64,000 nt of DNA from Trichoplusia ni (Eukaryota; Arthropoda; Insecta; Lepidoptera; Noctuidae). Below the pieces are notes generated by a model. That model saw only the letters and a program-made list of their open reading frames with translations. It had not been told where the DNA came from and searched no databases. The translations under genes were made by a program, and so were the position numbers. The first letter of the stretch is position 1; every line of letters begins with the position of its first letter. Positions 51,001 through 63,703 of this stretch are shown here, piece after piece. The stretch lies in assembly GCF_003590095.1 (NCBI RefSeq), contig NC_039481.1:4030001-4094000 (forward strand). The letters run 5' to 3'.

Positions 51001-53271
51001 AGCTTTAATACATTTCTATTGGTATGCTCAACTAAGGATTAACTCTTAAAAGAATAAAATAAAAATAATATGATACAATAAAACAATCATTTAAAATCAT
51101 TATCATAATGGTTGAACCTTTTTTGCTTATTTATTAATTATCAAATGCTTAAATAATTCACAAAATCTAAAAAACTATAAGATCACACATTAAATACGTG
51201 TATTACCAAGATAGTGACACTACAGGATATAAGTAGGAAAACCTACATAAAGTATGATGGCACACAATTTAAATCTACAGCTTATTTAAACTATACTTTT
51301 TTCCATTAATCAAAACACGTGAACTTTTTCACATCATTAGAAAACTTACTCTATCCTATGCGATTATGCATTTAATACACAGTACATACTTATAGTTAAA
51401 CCTATGTCTTTTCCTTCCATGTTCCATTTTACCCGCTTTCAATCCTTCTCTACATTGCAATAGTGCGCATTTCACTTTTAAATAGTGGACGATTATATAA
51501 TTTATCAAATTCCTTTCATTTGGCATTAAGAGATCAATCTTTTTTCCATCCATAAACACCATACACAAAAATTTCTATTACATAAAATAATTTCTTTATA
51601 TTCAAGATACAAACTACACTTTATTACCTGGATAGAATTATTAATACCTTCTATAGTAATTAAATTATAATTTTCTCTGAATGAAATGTAATATGATAAA
51701 ACAAAATAATTTTTCATTGTTGAACAGAAAATTGAGATTCACAAATTCTTTTAAAATAGTTACAACAGTATTTACATGTATTAATTATTTAGCAGTGGAA
51801 GGGACACCATCGCTTTCCGTGTTACGAGGTTTCAAGGAATCTGTCTTTTTCAAATATTTTCAATATGTGCGCTAAACACCCTGTAAAATACAACCGCAAT
51901 TTGTGCCTCATAATAGTAAAATTATGCATTGCTGCAATATGTGAGCCTTAAAAGTGTAATTTCCTTTTCCCAGCTTGCCACCGCTAGTATTTTTACGGCA
52001 ATTTGCTGCTTTTAAACCATGTAATAGTTACATTACTTAAATACTTGCACAAGTTTCATGTTTAAAAATCAAAAACTCAAAATAGAACCTGTTTATAATA
52101 AAATTTACTTTTTTGGTAATGATTTTTATAAACTCACTATAAGATGAATTGCCCATAGAGCAGGAAAACTTCAAGGCTCATACTAAGTTTTGCAGAATAT
52201 TGGTTAAGCTTGTGGTATGATGTCCCTTCCACCCTGTAAAACTAATTCATTAAGAATGATTTAAAGATGCATAGGATAAATATAGATTTCAGAGGATTTC
52301 AAGGACTTCAAGGGATTGGTTATACATGGCTTCTAATTAAGTTTTAAAAATGGTGGATTTATGGTAATGGTATTAAATTCATTCGCTCAATCATAATTTT
52401 ACAAACCCATTAAAATTATATTATATTTTTATAGCTTGTATCACAACCACTTAGCAAACATAATTATTGGCTTTTAGTGACTTAATTGTGTAAAATTAAT
52501 ACTGGTTCCTGATTCTCACTTGATATTATCAACCGTCACCGAGGCTTCTTTTGGAGCATCAAGTCGGGCCGCAAGCTGTTCTCGTACTTTCTGGACATGA
52601 GTCTCTTCAATACGAGGTTTTTTGGCAGCAGATTCACCCCCATCATGGTCATGAGTACGCTTCACCTAAACAAACAAGTAATAATATAATTTATCTCAAT
52701 AATAGCTTTTAATAGCTTTATTAATGAGCATAGTTTAAATGAACATTTTAAATCATACCTGTGTTGGAATTTCTAAAGGTGCGCTTTTATCAATAGATGC
52801 ACAAGTAGCTGTTTCACCATTTAAATAAGCCAATAATTCTTTTCGATCTGGACGACGTACTGCTGGTATATTTGCAGCCTGTAACAAATTATTTGACTTA
52901 GGAGCTGTATTTTCATGTTGATGGAATTCTAATACACTGACATGTCTACTTACAGCTGCTTGTCTAACATAAACTGGATGAGTCAATTGTATGTTTTTGA
53001 GGATGAATAGAAGACATTCCAAAGTGTAATATTCCTTGTCATTGCCTTCCTTTCCGGAACTAAAAAAATAAATGATTGGAATATGAAACATGTTGTTTTA
53101 ATATAATTTTTGATAATATTAATAATTTGATTATACTTACCCCCACATAAGGTAGTTAGTCTTGACATTTTTAGGCCAAGAAAATTCTCCAAATATAATT
53201 TGGTTGTCACGTTCAATTATTTCCTTTTTATTTACGTTGTATTGGCGAAGTAAACTCAGCGGGTCCGCCAT
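48086..53271 (-). CDS. CDC73: Parafibromin / CDC73, Paf1 complex subunit (hyrax orthologue)
   Basis: Eleven exons on the minus strand: 53271-53141, 53059-52759, 52665-52520, 50982-50757, 50284-50113, 50032-49901, 49595-49421, 49121-49007, 48846-48705, 48537-48396, 48122-48086; 1719 nt, 572 aa. The N-terminal block has [31 protein letters not shown] and [10 protein letters not shown], then [17 protein letters not shown] nuclear-signal-like AAKKPRIEE follows. The middle holds [32 protein letters not shown] and [20 protein letters not shown]. After a Pro/Ala/Gly-rich linker comes [17 protein letters not shown]. The C-terminal Ras-like domain has [33 protein letters not shown] and [17 protein letters not shown]. 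The last 11 residues ([11 protein letters not shown]) come from a 37-nt terminal exon found by matching the conserved ending. It acts with RNA polymerase II in elongation, histone marking and Wnt output. Confidence 0.95.
50983..52519 (-). other. CDC73 intron 3 with a transposon-like insert
   Basis: This 1.5-kb intron is much longer than its neighbours and contains the inverted-repeat element at 51795-52237. The rest is AT-rich without features. Confidence 0.5.
51795..52237. mobile_element. MITE-like element with inverted ends in CDC73 intron 3
   Basis: The left end gtggaagggacaccat (51795-51810) and the right end atgatgtcccttccac (complement) match at 15 of 16 positions. The right end continues into CCCTGTAAAA, and the same 'accctgtaaaa' word occurs inside at about 51880-51890. 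No coding sequence. The ends recall Tc1/mariner-type CAGGGTG termini, but the superfamily is uncertain. Confidence 0.5.
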
Positions 53272-54051
53272 GATTACCTACTTCAAGCACTGACTGAAGT
53301 TTCACTTGATCTTTTATGAGTTACGGATTAGAGAAGAGACGCACAGAATGATACAACAAAATGAATACTAAACGTATTGCAACTTTGAAGATCTAAAATA
53401 CTGAACTAACGCGTTCATCTTCTATTTCACACACGAAATACACATCAACACACATTGTGACATTTTCCACCATTGTGTTTTCCACAGATAATTACTGACA
53501 ATAGTGACAATAAACAACACATATCTGTTTATGGTAGAGGCTTGGTTTTTAGCGCTGAATAAGTTATTAATTTACTAATATCCATCCTTCAGTCCAAGAA
53601 AATGTGCCTTATTTAAAACTAATTTTGAGTTAAATTATTTAATGACAACGCAATTTTCTTAAATAGCTCAACTTGTTATTTCGTTAGTGCTTAAAGTACC
53701 TACAGAACGCTATCCTTGGAATATTGATTAAAATTATTGGTGCGACGATTCGTATACACTTTTTCACTAATAAGACTAAAATTAAATTCCAAAAGACCAA
53801 GTGTTGTTTGTTGTTTTTTTCAGTGGCGCCATCTAGGTGGCCACTTTTGCCTTATTTGAACACAAAGTTTCGGAAATACTAAGCTAGATGGCGCTAACTG
53901 CAACAAATTATAAATTGTTTTCTAAACATGGCTGCCGGTCGAGTCTAGTGATATTTTTGTGAATTCTTTCCCTAAATTATTAAAATTAAAATCCATAAAA
54001 AATCTTCCTTCCTCCTATTTAGAATGACATAGTGTTTTAAGTTCTAATAAA
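53272..54051. promoter_or_regulatory. Divergent promoter region between CDC73 and the gene starting at 54052
   Basis: The 780 bases between opposite start codons. It includes two CTCF-like motifs in mirror orientation. A tiny upstream ORF (ATGACATAG, 54024-54032) precedes the right-hand start. No TATA box. Confidence 0.55.
53821..53897. promoter_or_regulatory. Mirror pair of insect CTCF-like motifs (AGATGGCGC)
   Basis: AGATGGCGC occurs on the minus strand at 53834-53826 and on the plus strand at 53886-53894, within a larger imperfect inverted repeat cag(t)ggcgccatctag / ctagatggcgctaactg. It fits the fly CTCF core AGRKGGCGC as I remember it. It could instead be part of a short dispersed inverted-repeat element. 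Confidence 0.4.
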
Positions 54052-54088
54052 ATGACTTCCACGCCAAAGACTGAGAAATGTGGACAAG
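54052..54088 (+). CDS. First coding exon of an unidentified gene (MTSTPKTEKCGQ...)
   Basis: ATG followed by 12 codons and one base, then a perfect donor (CAAG|gtaagt). It lies downstream of a divergent promoter shared with CDC73. The peptide is too short to identify a family. I found no exon between here and the right edge that clearly continues it, so the following exon probably lies beyond 64000. The splice phase is 1, the same as the candidate exon at 63704, so the two could be alternative starts of one gene. Confidence 0.5.
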
Positions 54089-57000
54089 GTAAGTTATGCG
54101 TAACATTACGATTTTTGTTCTGTCTGTATTATTTAAACTATTCTACTTTTTTGTTAATTTGCTACTCAAGCTGTAGTCTTATTTTTTCTCTAATCTTAGT
54201 TGTTTTGAAGTTGCATTGTCTTAGTTAATGTTTTAATTGATGTATGAAGCATAAAGGTAACTTGTTCTATTTTTTGTCTATAATTGCACGAAAAATACAT
54301 TTTTGCGTATTGAATAATAATTCTATTTTTTAACTGGGAATAAGAACTTCTTTACACAATAAGCATACGCCACTCTCACGCCTTAAATGTTATTAAATAG
54401 CTTTATCTTATCATAGGTTACATTACAAAGCTCTCGAAAATAAAGTATATTTAATATGGTGTGAACGTTTGTAGGTATGGAGTGCATATAACATAAAAAT
54501 AATAACTAATAAAGACCTAATGAATTAACCCAAATATCAGACTAGATAACTTCTGAAATAAAAGCGTTCAAATTACTTGTGTATCGTGATTTACTCGAAA
54601 GGTTATTGAACCGTATGATCATCTAAATAGCATCAATTGATTAACGCAGAGTGACACAAACCAACACCAAAGTGAAAAATCTTTTGCAACACAACAGTGT
54701 TGATTAACTTTTTCTTGTTTAATTTTGATTAATGTTGCAGAAAAAGTAGTTTCAAACAGGATTTTTTTCAATTCAATATTTTTGACCCTTAAACAATACT
54801 TACTATTATTGTATGCTGATTGTGACTACTTGCTAATAAGTATTGTTCAGATAAAAAAATATAATTGATGGTCTTAAGTACTGGAGTACAACAAAGTAAT
54901 CTTATTTTTTTTAAATAAGTCTAAAGTTTAGCATTAAGTAATGACCTGGGCTCATATACTTAAAACAGGTGTATTATTGGAGTGTTTTCTTCTTTTATTA
55001 AACAAACATTATATTCATCAGTATTAACACTAATGCTCATAATAACCCACTATAAGAAAAGAGTTCCTTATTTTTTGACTCGACTTAATTGTTTTTAATA
55101 TTTACACTGCAGGAAAACACTATAAAACTAGACACAAAATGTCGTTTAAATATAATAGTGGACATATTTTATTATTATCATATACTTGTACAAAAAAAAA
55201 ATCAACCTCAATCATTAGTATCCGGGTAGAAGACCCTAATCATAAATATTCTTACAAAAATAACAAACTATTCATTTGTTCTTTTATAAGATTTGACCAT
55301 CCAGATATCATTAATTTTCATGAAAAATTACCTTTAAACAGGGTCCGAATAATAAATTCACACTTAGCCTCTTTTTCTCTCTTTCTTTCTTTCCTCATTG
55401 TCACCTGCAAGGATAAATTACGAGATTTTTTATGTTACATTAATAACTATGTGATACATTTATTTAATTGCACGCACTGCGACAAGTTAACAATGATGAA
55501 TAACAATTCATATAAATGATAATAGTCTTATCACAATCTTAACACAATGAAAATGCTTAACTTGTATCTTCTTACACTTTTCTGTTGCATGTAAGCTTTC
55601 TATTGATGTGTTTGTTTTTTCTTATCTTTGAGTCAAAAATGTTTTAAACTGCTAAAAATATTCATCTAATTATTAGTGCCTAATACTCTTACTATTTACT
55701 TATTTACTATTGACCCTCCAATAATATATATTACATGGAATTGGTATGCAGAAATGTATGACATACTTGTTCACTCATATACTACTCAATTTTATAAATG
55801 AAATACGTGAAGTTTTGCATGCATTACTACACCGCAACGTCTGACGCCTCTGTTTTATGGTTCCGTCACACATTTCGATGCTCTCATCAGATCGACTCAT
55901 CAGGCAATTTGTCTAACTAGGCTCAGCTTTGTTTCCCACAGTATTGATATAATTTTGGCGCGTTGCTTCTGTTGTATTATGTTTCAATCTTATTGTAGAC
56001 ATTGGTGGACACCTACTCAGTTTGGATAACATGCTTATTTTTTCATCCAAAAAAAATCAAATACCAAAAGTTTATAACCATCAAGTTCTAAATTTAGAAA
56101 GTCTGGTAAGTGCTAGAATCTTCGTTTGGTCTGAAAACACAGTAAAATGTCTGATATAAAGCGCCCTAAAATTCGGAAAGCTTGAGACTAAACTCGTAAC
56201 ACCTCGATAAAAACTACTATCTACTAACTCGTAACACCTAGATAATAAAAAAAAAATTGGTCTCCCATTTTCATTAAATTAATTGACGAGAGAAGAAATA
56301 CGTATCATCACGCATTCCATAATAATGATCATTTTTTTAGACTCCGTGAACACACCGACCAACTTGTAACACGTACAAATGTAATCAGAGCAAGGTTTAT
56401 AATATAGATATACTTACTAGTTTTACTGTTACAGAATTCATTTCATAGATGTTATTGTGTCTGCCGGTTTGGATTTGCCTTTTTGTTTAAGATTACAGTT
56501 GGACTTCTAACTGTAACAAAGATCAATATACGAAATGATACATAACCAATGTTGCAAGCTCGAGCTAGTGTTGGCTCTCATCGACTAGGTACACTCATGT
56601 ATTTCTGATAGGATTTGACGTCTTCTAATCCTTCGAATTTGGTTTTAAAATATGGCTGAATGCGCATGTACCAGTTTCTGTCTTGCAGTCACGGACGAGG
56701 TCTGGACGTGATCGCGGTCATACAACCTCGTTCCGCTCATATAATATCGACGTACTGCGACTGTTATTCTTGTAACCGTTTTAATTGAAGTGAATGATTT
56801 GGTTGTTAGTCTTTCACGGTTTATTAGGTGCGTCTTTTTGGCTGTATAATCTGAGTATTTAGCTGAGCAGGCAATGTTATTCAGATTAAAAGCCAAGTTC
56901 TCTTTTCATAAGATTATTAAATACTTTTGTAATTCAAACCGCGTCTTTTCTCTGACAATACTTCACGATTCTACCATCGCATATCATCAAAACCAATATA

Positions 57001-58547
57001 CATAAGTAAGGAATAGACATCGCCATCAACGTTATTCACATAATATGTGACTGCACCTCACCTCGACAGTTACCCGAGCTATTTCATAATGCTCTTCTGA
57101 ATATAGAGACCCGTTATATGGAACCCATTTGCACTTGCCACATGTTGCCTCGATTACAAAGCTATTCACATAACGTCTTCTATGCAAATGTTTGTTTTTT
57201 AAGTATGCCAATTTAATTCTCTCCGGAGATTCTTGATTGATGTTGATGGCTGTTCTCACATACTATGGAGGATGGACTACGGCTAAGTCATTTTAGTCAG
57301 CAAAGTTTTATGTGTAAAGAATGTATGACTAAAATATTGTAGATGTTATCGTGGACTTTAGGATTACCCAACCACGATTTTAAACGGATAGAATGTTATA
57401 AATAGGCTTAAAGTAAGTTTTTTAAGACAGCATAGAGCTAGTGAAAAACGAGTTACGAACCTTAAAAAAATGCTAAATAAACCATAACAAGAAAAAATAA
57501 ATTAAAGCCTGGTCTATCTTCACATAAGCGTAGTATTTTCAATAACCCTTGTTTATTTTTGTCAAGGGTTTAGGCGACAATTGTACTATACAGTACTATT
57601 CATTCGCTATCTAGGTCGCGTAATGTAAAGGAAACAAGAATATCTGTATGCTACTGGCACCTACATGTCGAAATGTTGTTAAAAATAATTGCAACAACTT
57701 CAATGAATAGGTGAACACGAATAATTTGATTTATCACTCCTGACATAGATAATTCATCTTTGGACTCATCATCTAAGATTACCAATGCTTATAGTGTTTC
57801 ATACGTTGTTGCTAATTTTGCACAACGTTATTACTAATTATTGCGTGCTCGATTCCATAGTACTTTGCCTATTTCATTATTATTCATTTAACTGTGTATC
57901 ATGCTTGTCAACAATAACGTGGCGTATCATTACGTTAAAAGTGCTAAAGAAAGACATACTTACGAATTGAGAACCTCCTTTTTGTAGTCGCTTGATAAAG
58001 TGATAATAATGCCATTTACAGTTGAAAATAAAGCAGGTACCTGCCTTGTATTTGAGTGTGAACATGAGAATAATTGCGTGTGAATTACAATACGCCTATT
58101 ACATACACGGAATGTCAAATTGCTTTTGAAAGGTTTTTAACCTTCAAATTTCTGATGTGTATCATTTGGTAAAGTGTATCAAAGCATTTTTACCGAATTT
58201 CATATCTTGTTTATTAATTGCTTGTTCAATGTTAAAACTTAGCGCAGTATAACAACATCTCGTGACTCAGGCATAAGTAGTTGAAGTCCGATATTCCCAT
58301 ACCATGCGGAGTGGGTTGCTGCAGTCAATAGCTTTTCAATCTGTATAAAAAGGAGGCAAAAAATAAGGAAATATATATGGCGAATGCGTGAAACGACGAG
58401 AGGAAGAGATGAATGAAGAATAGCTCCTATTACACCGATCCGAACTCCCAAGGTCCGGGACAGGGAGAAGAAGTAACTATGGCTCTAAATCCCGGAAATA
58501 GATTTAGAAACTCGATTCCTGTGACATGCGGACGATAATACATGAGT
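54089..58547 (+). other. Probable first intron of the unidentified gene, no gene seen
   Basis: AT-rich. ORFs at 55139-55519, 56645-56896 and 57032-57259 show no domain. A short repeated word 'actcgtaacacct(c/a)gataa' occurs twice at about 56190 and 56227. Confidence 0.35.
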
Positions 58548-58636
58548 TGGTTTAATGTAACGCATCCAGAGAGCAGAAATTTGAACACTATAATTGTGAT
58601 GTTCAAACTTCTGCTCTCTATAATGGTTTAATGTAA
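58548..58636. repeat. Hairpin with 20-bp arms flanked by 13-bp direct repeats
   Basis: The left arm 58568-58587 (agagagcagaaatttgaaca) and right arm 58600-58619 are inverted copies with one mismatch and a 12-base loop. The direct repeat tggtttaatgtaa occurs exactly at 58548-58560 and 58624-58636. It could be a tiny foldback insertion with target duplication or a pre-miRNA-like hairpin. Confidence 0.6.
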
Positions 58637-58979
58637 AAAGAAAATTATGTACACATGGTTTAAGTATATTAGCTAAACTAGTCCAAAGTTCTGGGTACTT
58701 CTTGTAAAATACTTTGTACCATTACGTATTATCTTTTAGAACAGAATTTATCAAAATCAACAACTCTATGTCATCGACCTATGAGCAACGGTTCACACTC
58801 ACTTAAGACGTGCTTTAGTCGAAGTAACTTTTTTGAAATTTACTATAATGCAATCCTCAATATATTGAATATGACCACGTAATAATTTAATGTTAACGCA
58901 CGACGCCAGTATCTTACATTATCTTGAGTGTAATGATCATAATGCGATCTACCTAGAAGTATATGATCCCGTTAGCTAG

Positions 58980-59115
58980 GTATCACGATCGCGGCTAGTT
59001 TATTGGAAAGTGAGTTACACGGACCGTGGCCGGTGGCCGAGTACGCGTGCGCCCGTGCCAGCTGCTGTCGGAAGAAAACCCTAATCCGCCTGCTAAAGCA
59101 TTCAATCCATTCGTC
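58980..59115 (+). promoter_or_regulatory. Small CpG-rich promoter-like patch
   Basis: A local G/C rise (gtggccggtggccgagtacg and following) is followed by ATG at about 59120, starting MFNVFSYS, with a gtaatt donor-like word after it. It is a weak candidate for an alternative first exon. Confidence 0.2.
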
Positions 59116-59493
59116 TAGAAATGTTTAACGTGTTTTCTTATTCGGTAATTACTTCATTTATTTTGAAACAAATTCTTATGCACCATAAAAATGGCAAAAC
59201 ATGAATTTTCTGGATAAATTTGATTGCCTTGTTGTTTCGGGATTTTGTTTTTATTTTATCACTTAAATTATCGTTGTAAATGATTATGCGAAAATTATCA
59301 TTTTCTTTTTATATTATGACTTGGCGTTCTAATCTTTGTATTCATTGCGATTACGTGCTAAGTTCACCTAATTTTAGAGGGAAACGGAAAACTATCCCGT
59401 CATCTTTGTCGTACGGTCTATGAAGATGGGTGACTTCATAGGCTGTTTTTGGTAAGCAACGATATGGAGTTTCTTGCTCGTTCTTCTCCATAA

Positions 59494-61246
59494 TACAGGG
59501 TGTAAGGAACACCGTACCACCAAAGTCGCATAATGACTTTAAAATAACGTGTTAATTAATATTAAAGAAGTCGCTACCGTCGGAGATTAATATTTATAGA
59601 TTTAGTCATTTTTGAGCACGCAATGCATTGGTTACCGCGCGATCCTTACGCTCAGCGTACGTACTTACACGAACTGTAATGTGGTAGGAGGGCGACACTC
59701 GGCGACACGATCGAAACATTCGAAACGCGCGCGCATTTTATAAAAATGTTGTGATGTAACAAAAAACAATCACAAAAAAAATACCAATCAATTTACACTA
59801 TTCTGACTTCAATCTGTGTCTTGTGTATTATTAAATCAAACCTACTCTTACCTTAATCTCGCTCACTTCTAACCAGATAAGGTTCGAAATGTCCGCCATC
59901 TACGTGCACACAAATTTTGGCGCGGCGAAAAATCTGCTGCTGAACCCAGGGCAAAAAGTACCGCGTCAAGTAAATCGTTAAAGTTCATCGCGAGACTTGC
60001 ATTGCCACGTGCTTCGCCATAACACATTAGCATGTTGCCATTCTCCCGGGCGGTAAAATAACCTATCGAGCTACTAGGATCGTAATTTAAATAATACACA
60101 CACAACACACGCACTTATATCACTTAACACAATAAAATTGTCTGCCTACACGATAATTAGTCCGCGAATTACCCGATTGCACATGCACATTCGATTAGCG
60201 TAAGGAACAAACTGAGTAAAAATAGGTACTATTTTGAAAAAAGCCGAACTTTCGGTTTTACCTTTGAGTAGTGTTGGCCCTAGGTACCTATGATTCTTTA
60301 TCGATAAATTACATGAGGTCGAAGTGAATATCGTACAATTATTCTTGACAATAAAGTACTTAACTTAAACCTTTAAAATTGATTAATCACAAAATGTACT
60401 TTTGTGTAAGAACATAATTGTTTTATGTGACTGGAATAATTATTCAGCAGTTCGTAGGAAAAAAAATGATAAAAAATTTTAGGCAGGAATTTCATTAGTA
60501 GATGATGGATATTAGTAACAAAACAGAGTTTAATTTTAGAAAAAATAAATTATTGTTTATAACAACATGTTTTAGAACTACAGAATTCTAAACAATAACA
60601 AACTGTTAATAATAAAAGGTTTTAATAAATTTCGTAGTACGATAAGTTGATAAACGCTGAGAAAGTGATTTTTTATTTTATAACATGGAACCCGTGTAAC
60701 AAAAATCGATGTACTATTTTATCCAGTGTCACAGGTACGTCACTCGCCGATACCGCTGTAGGTGTTTGTCGGCGCGCTGGCGGTGTCGACAAAGGCGGCT
60801 AGCGGTGCCTACAAAGCGCGCGGCTTTTTTTAAAGGAATAGTAGGCAGGATTACGAATAATGAGTGCGAGTGCGCGCGCAATAGTTGCGCTATCTCTTAC
60901 GGTTGACGCTCATGTATTGGTTCGGTTTTGACGTCACTTGCGGTTAGATTTGCGAGAGAGCGATGACCGACGAGTACCTTTACGAATCAGCTGATCGGGA
61001 GCAGTTTTTAGTGTTTCATTTACATTGCCTTTTTTCGTGAAAACGGCTTAATAATTACTTTCGTTATGAAAATATTATTGAAATACGTAGGAAAAATGAT
61101 TTTATGACACATAAAATTAAAAAAACGCGAAAAAAAAATGCAATTTTCATGAAAAGACCGATGAAAAATTCCAACGCAGGGGGGTCTGGAATCATGTCTA
61201 GAACTCAGGTCCCACGGAAAAGTCACGGTGTTCCTTACACCCTGTA
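59494..61246. mobile_element. Inverted 22-bp terminal repeats enclosing 1.75 kb (possible TA-flanked DNA transposon)
   Basis: tacagggtgtaaggaacaccgt (59494-59515) recurs as its exact complement at 61225-61246. Outside the CAGGG...CCCTG core both sides are TA, as expected for Tc1/mariner-type insertion. No transposase is visible, and the interior includes CpG-rich sequence and a CRE. The alternative is two separate fragments in opposite orientation. Confidence 0.45.
60690..60980 (+). promoter_or_regulatory. CpG-rich promoter-like region with a consensus CRE
   Basis: CpG-dense sequence (for example gtcggcgcgctggcgg and gagtgcgcgcgc) ends near a full TGACGTCA at 60929-60936. An ATG at 60963 opens MTDEYLYESADREQF and runs to a TGA about ten codons later, without a good donor. 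It may be an alternative promoter of the gene entering from 54052. It lies inside the inverted pair above. Confidence 0.35.
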
Positions 61247-61248
61247 TA

Positions 61249-61405
61249 TTACCTTCCGAACGAGCGGTAGCTTCAATAGGAGACTGACCGACAGACTGAC
61301 ACAGTTAGTTTTTAATATTGTTCATATATAATATAAATTGTTTTGACGTTCAAAAGTGCCATATCCCGGTCTAATTGAAATAAAGAATTTGACTTTGACT
61401 TTAAT
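61249..61405 (+). repeat. LINE/SINE 3' tail ('aataaagaatttgactttgacttt')
   Basis: Contains 'gaacgagcggtagcttcaat', 'gacgttcaaaagtgcc' and the ending 'aataaagaatttgactttgac', a tail shared by many lepidopteran non-LTR elements. The 5' part is missing. Confidence 0.6.
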
Positions 61406-62960
61406 GTGGTATGTGGCTAAGTACTGTGCGCATCAAATTACATAGTTACAAAAAAGTACCCACTACAAAAAGTACACGAATTAATTTTATTGAAGCCAAA
61501 TCTAAAATTCTCTCTCCATCGAAAAACTTTACGGGCGGATTATAGGTTAAATTGCAATGAATGGGCAGAAAATATAATTTTTTGGTTACGTTTCTGAGTT
61601 GTTGGCAGAGTGCCCTTCTCCTAGTCTGGTCATGAATCGGTTGCCCCTCGAAGCATTTTATTTAGGGCTACGCGTAATGTTGATGTTATCTTGCCAGATA
61701 TCAAATGTTTTGTACTTGTCTTGACCTTCCAAACTCCCAAGGCATGCCTCATCCACCTGCTCTTCTTGTAGCTCTTGTTCTATCTATTATAAACGGAAGG
61801 AACCTATTGCCTTATCTTTATATTTTACGAATGACACTATGATAGGCAAGGAGACCATTGATTATATTTTTTTTGAGTATTGTGACATAAATAAGAAGAA
61901 TTTTCGATTTCAGCCATGATCTCTACTTTAACGACGGCTATTTCCTATTTAATATTTTTTTACATACCCATACAGACACATATCCACGATGGCATGAGAA
62001 ATTGTTTATTTGTTTGGGACATAATACAGCTACACATTTTAACTTAGTATGTATTAAACAATTAATAATTGTGAGATACTAAACACATCTTTGTCCAGTT
62101 AAATTATGTTAGAAAGATTAGGATTCTGAAAAAAGTCGTCTCTTCTGTTGTTATGGCTATTGTCATTAAATGTAGATTTATTCAAAAATATCAAAAAAAC
62201 AACTTAATCCTTAACGAACAAGATACTTATAAATGTATTGTACTAGTAGTTATATAATTTTCAAGGAGAATGGCTGTCGAATATTTACTTTTAGAGTTAT
62301 CGTATATTACAATTCATACTTAAATTATATCTTGATTACTTTTAAGCTTTTTATATTTGTCTTATATGTATCTTAGAATTGGTAGACGTTGTCTACTGTT
62401 TGATGAGAAACCACAAACATGTTAAAGATGGGATCGTCATTTTTTTCCTCATGATACATTTGTTTTTGGAACAAACAGGCCGCTAATTTATGCGGTTAAT
62501 TTATAAGCTTTAAATCAAACTTTTATTTTACTAGCGTGATAATAAATTATCAGTTTTACTAGCCATCAGATTTCGGAGAGACTGTCAGTCTTGGTTTAGT
62601 AGGCATAGCTATAATTAATTTAATTATATAATATTCGAGAAAACGGCGGTTTCTACTGTCTGCATGATGTAAAGTTGTAAAACCTACTAGAGTATAACCA
62701 ATTAATACTTTCTTTAGGTAACTCTTCATAATATTATTTGTGACTATTACAATACCTACTTACAATGTAATAAATATTACAATCACGATTTAATTGTAAC
62801 CTGTTCGATTATGTATCTAATAGATTTATTGCAAATTCAAGCACATATCATTGCATCACTATATTTTGTCAATGCCCTACATTTATATGTGTATGTATAC
62901 TCTGCGAATGTGAGACAGTAAGAAAAAAGATTACGGTTGTTATGCAATAAGCACGCATTA
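61406..62960. other. No gene seen
   Basis: AT-rich DNA without supported features. Confidence 0.35.
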
Positions 62961-62979
62961 GCGTAGGAATAGTGTATGT

Positions 62980-63300
62980 TGTTAGGACAGGTGTGCAATG
63001 GTTAGACGTAGGAGATGTGCGGCGGTGGCTGCACTTTCACTCTCGCCGTTCGGACGGTGTGACAGCACCGGTCACAGGCTGGCAGTGGTGCCGCGCCGTC
63101 GTTCGCCGCCGCCGGCCGCGCTGCCTAGCTCCGCGACCGATCGCCACCCTGTGTCAATACTATGGTCCGCTGCGCATGAGCTCGCTTACTCGTTGCTCTG
63201 CTGAATATCGAGATCGTGTTGTGAAAAAGCGCACGGTTATTAATAGATTAGGTGTTTGTTCGGACGTGTGTTGTAACATGAATTGTGATGTGAGACAATA
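62980..63300 (+). promoter_or_regulatory. CpG-rich region, probable promoter and 5' UTR
   Basis: A G/C-rich block (about 63020-63180, with cgccgccgccggccgcgctg) lies 0.5 kb before the ATG at 63704. Two overlapping open frames here (62972-63301, 62998-63204) are Arg/Pro-rich composition artefacts without domains. Confidence 0.45.
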
Positions 63301-63703
63301 ATATGGCTAAAATATCAAGATAAATAGTGAATCGGCAAAAAATTTAGTGAAAACAGCAATAAGTTCCCAAAATCATTCATTCGTTTTGTAGAGAAAGTAT
63401 ATAAATTCCGGTGTCATGTTTTCCCTTTAGAGTAAATGTTTACCGACTGTTATGATTCTGCAACTTTCTCAAAACACATGTGTGTTAAAAAGTGTTTAAT
63501 CAGTAATCTGTGTAGAAATGACATAATAACATACACCATGGTTTTTAATTTGAACGTGTTATGAAATGTGGAAAGTTGAAATATGGATTCACCGTGTAAA
63601 ATTGATTGTTTTATATCGTTCAAAGTGGTGAGTGGTGTCAAGGTTGACAGTGGACGCGCTGGACATCAGTCACTAAAAAACAGACGCGCGTGATTTTCAT
63701 ATT

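Noticed and set aside
56190..56250. Twice-repeated 'actcgtaacacct' word
   Set aside because: Only two imperfect copies in low-complexity sequence; too little to call an element.
59869..60114. 81-codon ORF on the minus strand
   Set aside because: Looks superficially protein-like but matches no family I know, and no splice or start context supports it.
62972..63301. Two overlapping Arg/Pro-rich ORFs
   Set aside because: Explained by the CpG-rich composition of the promoter-like block.
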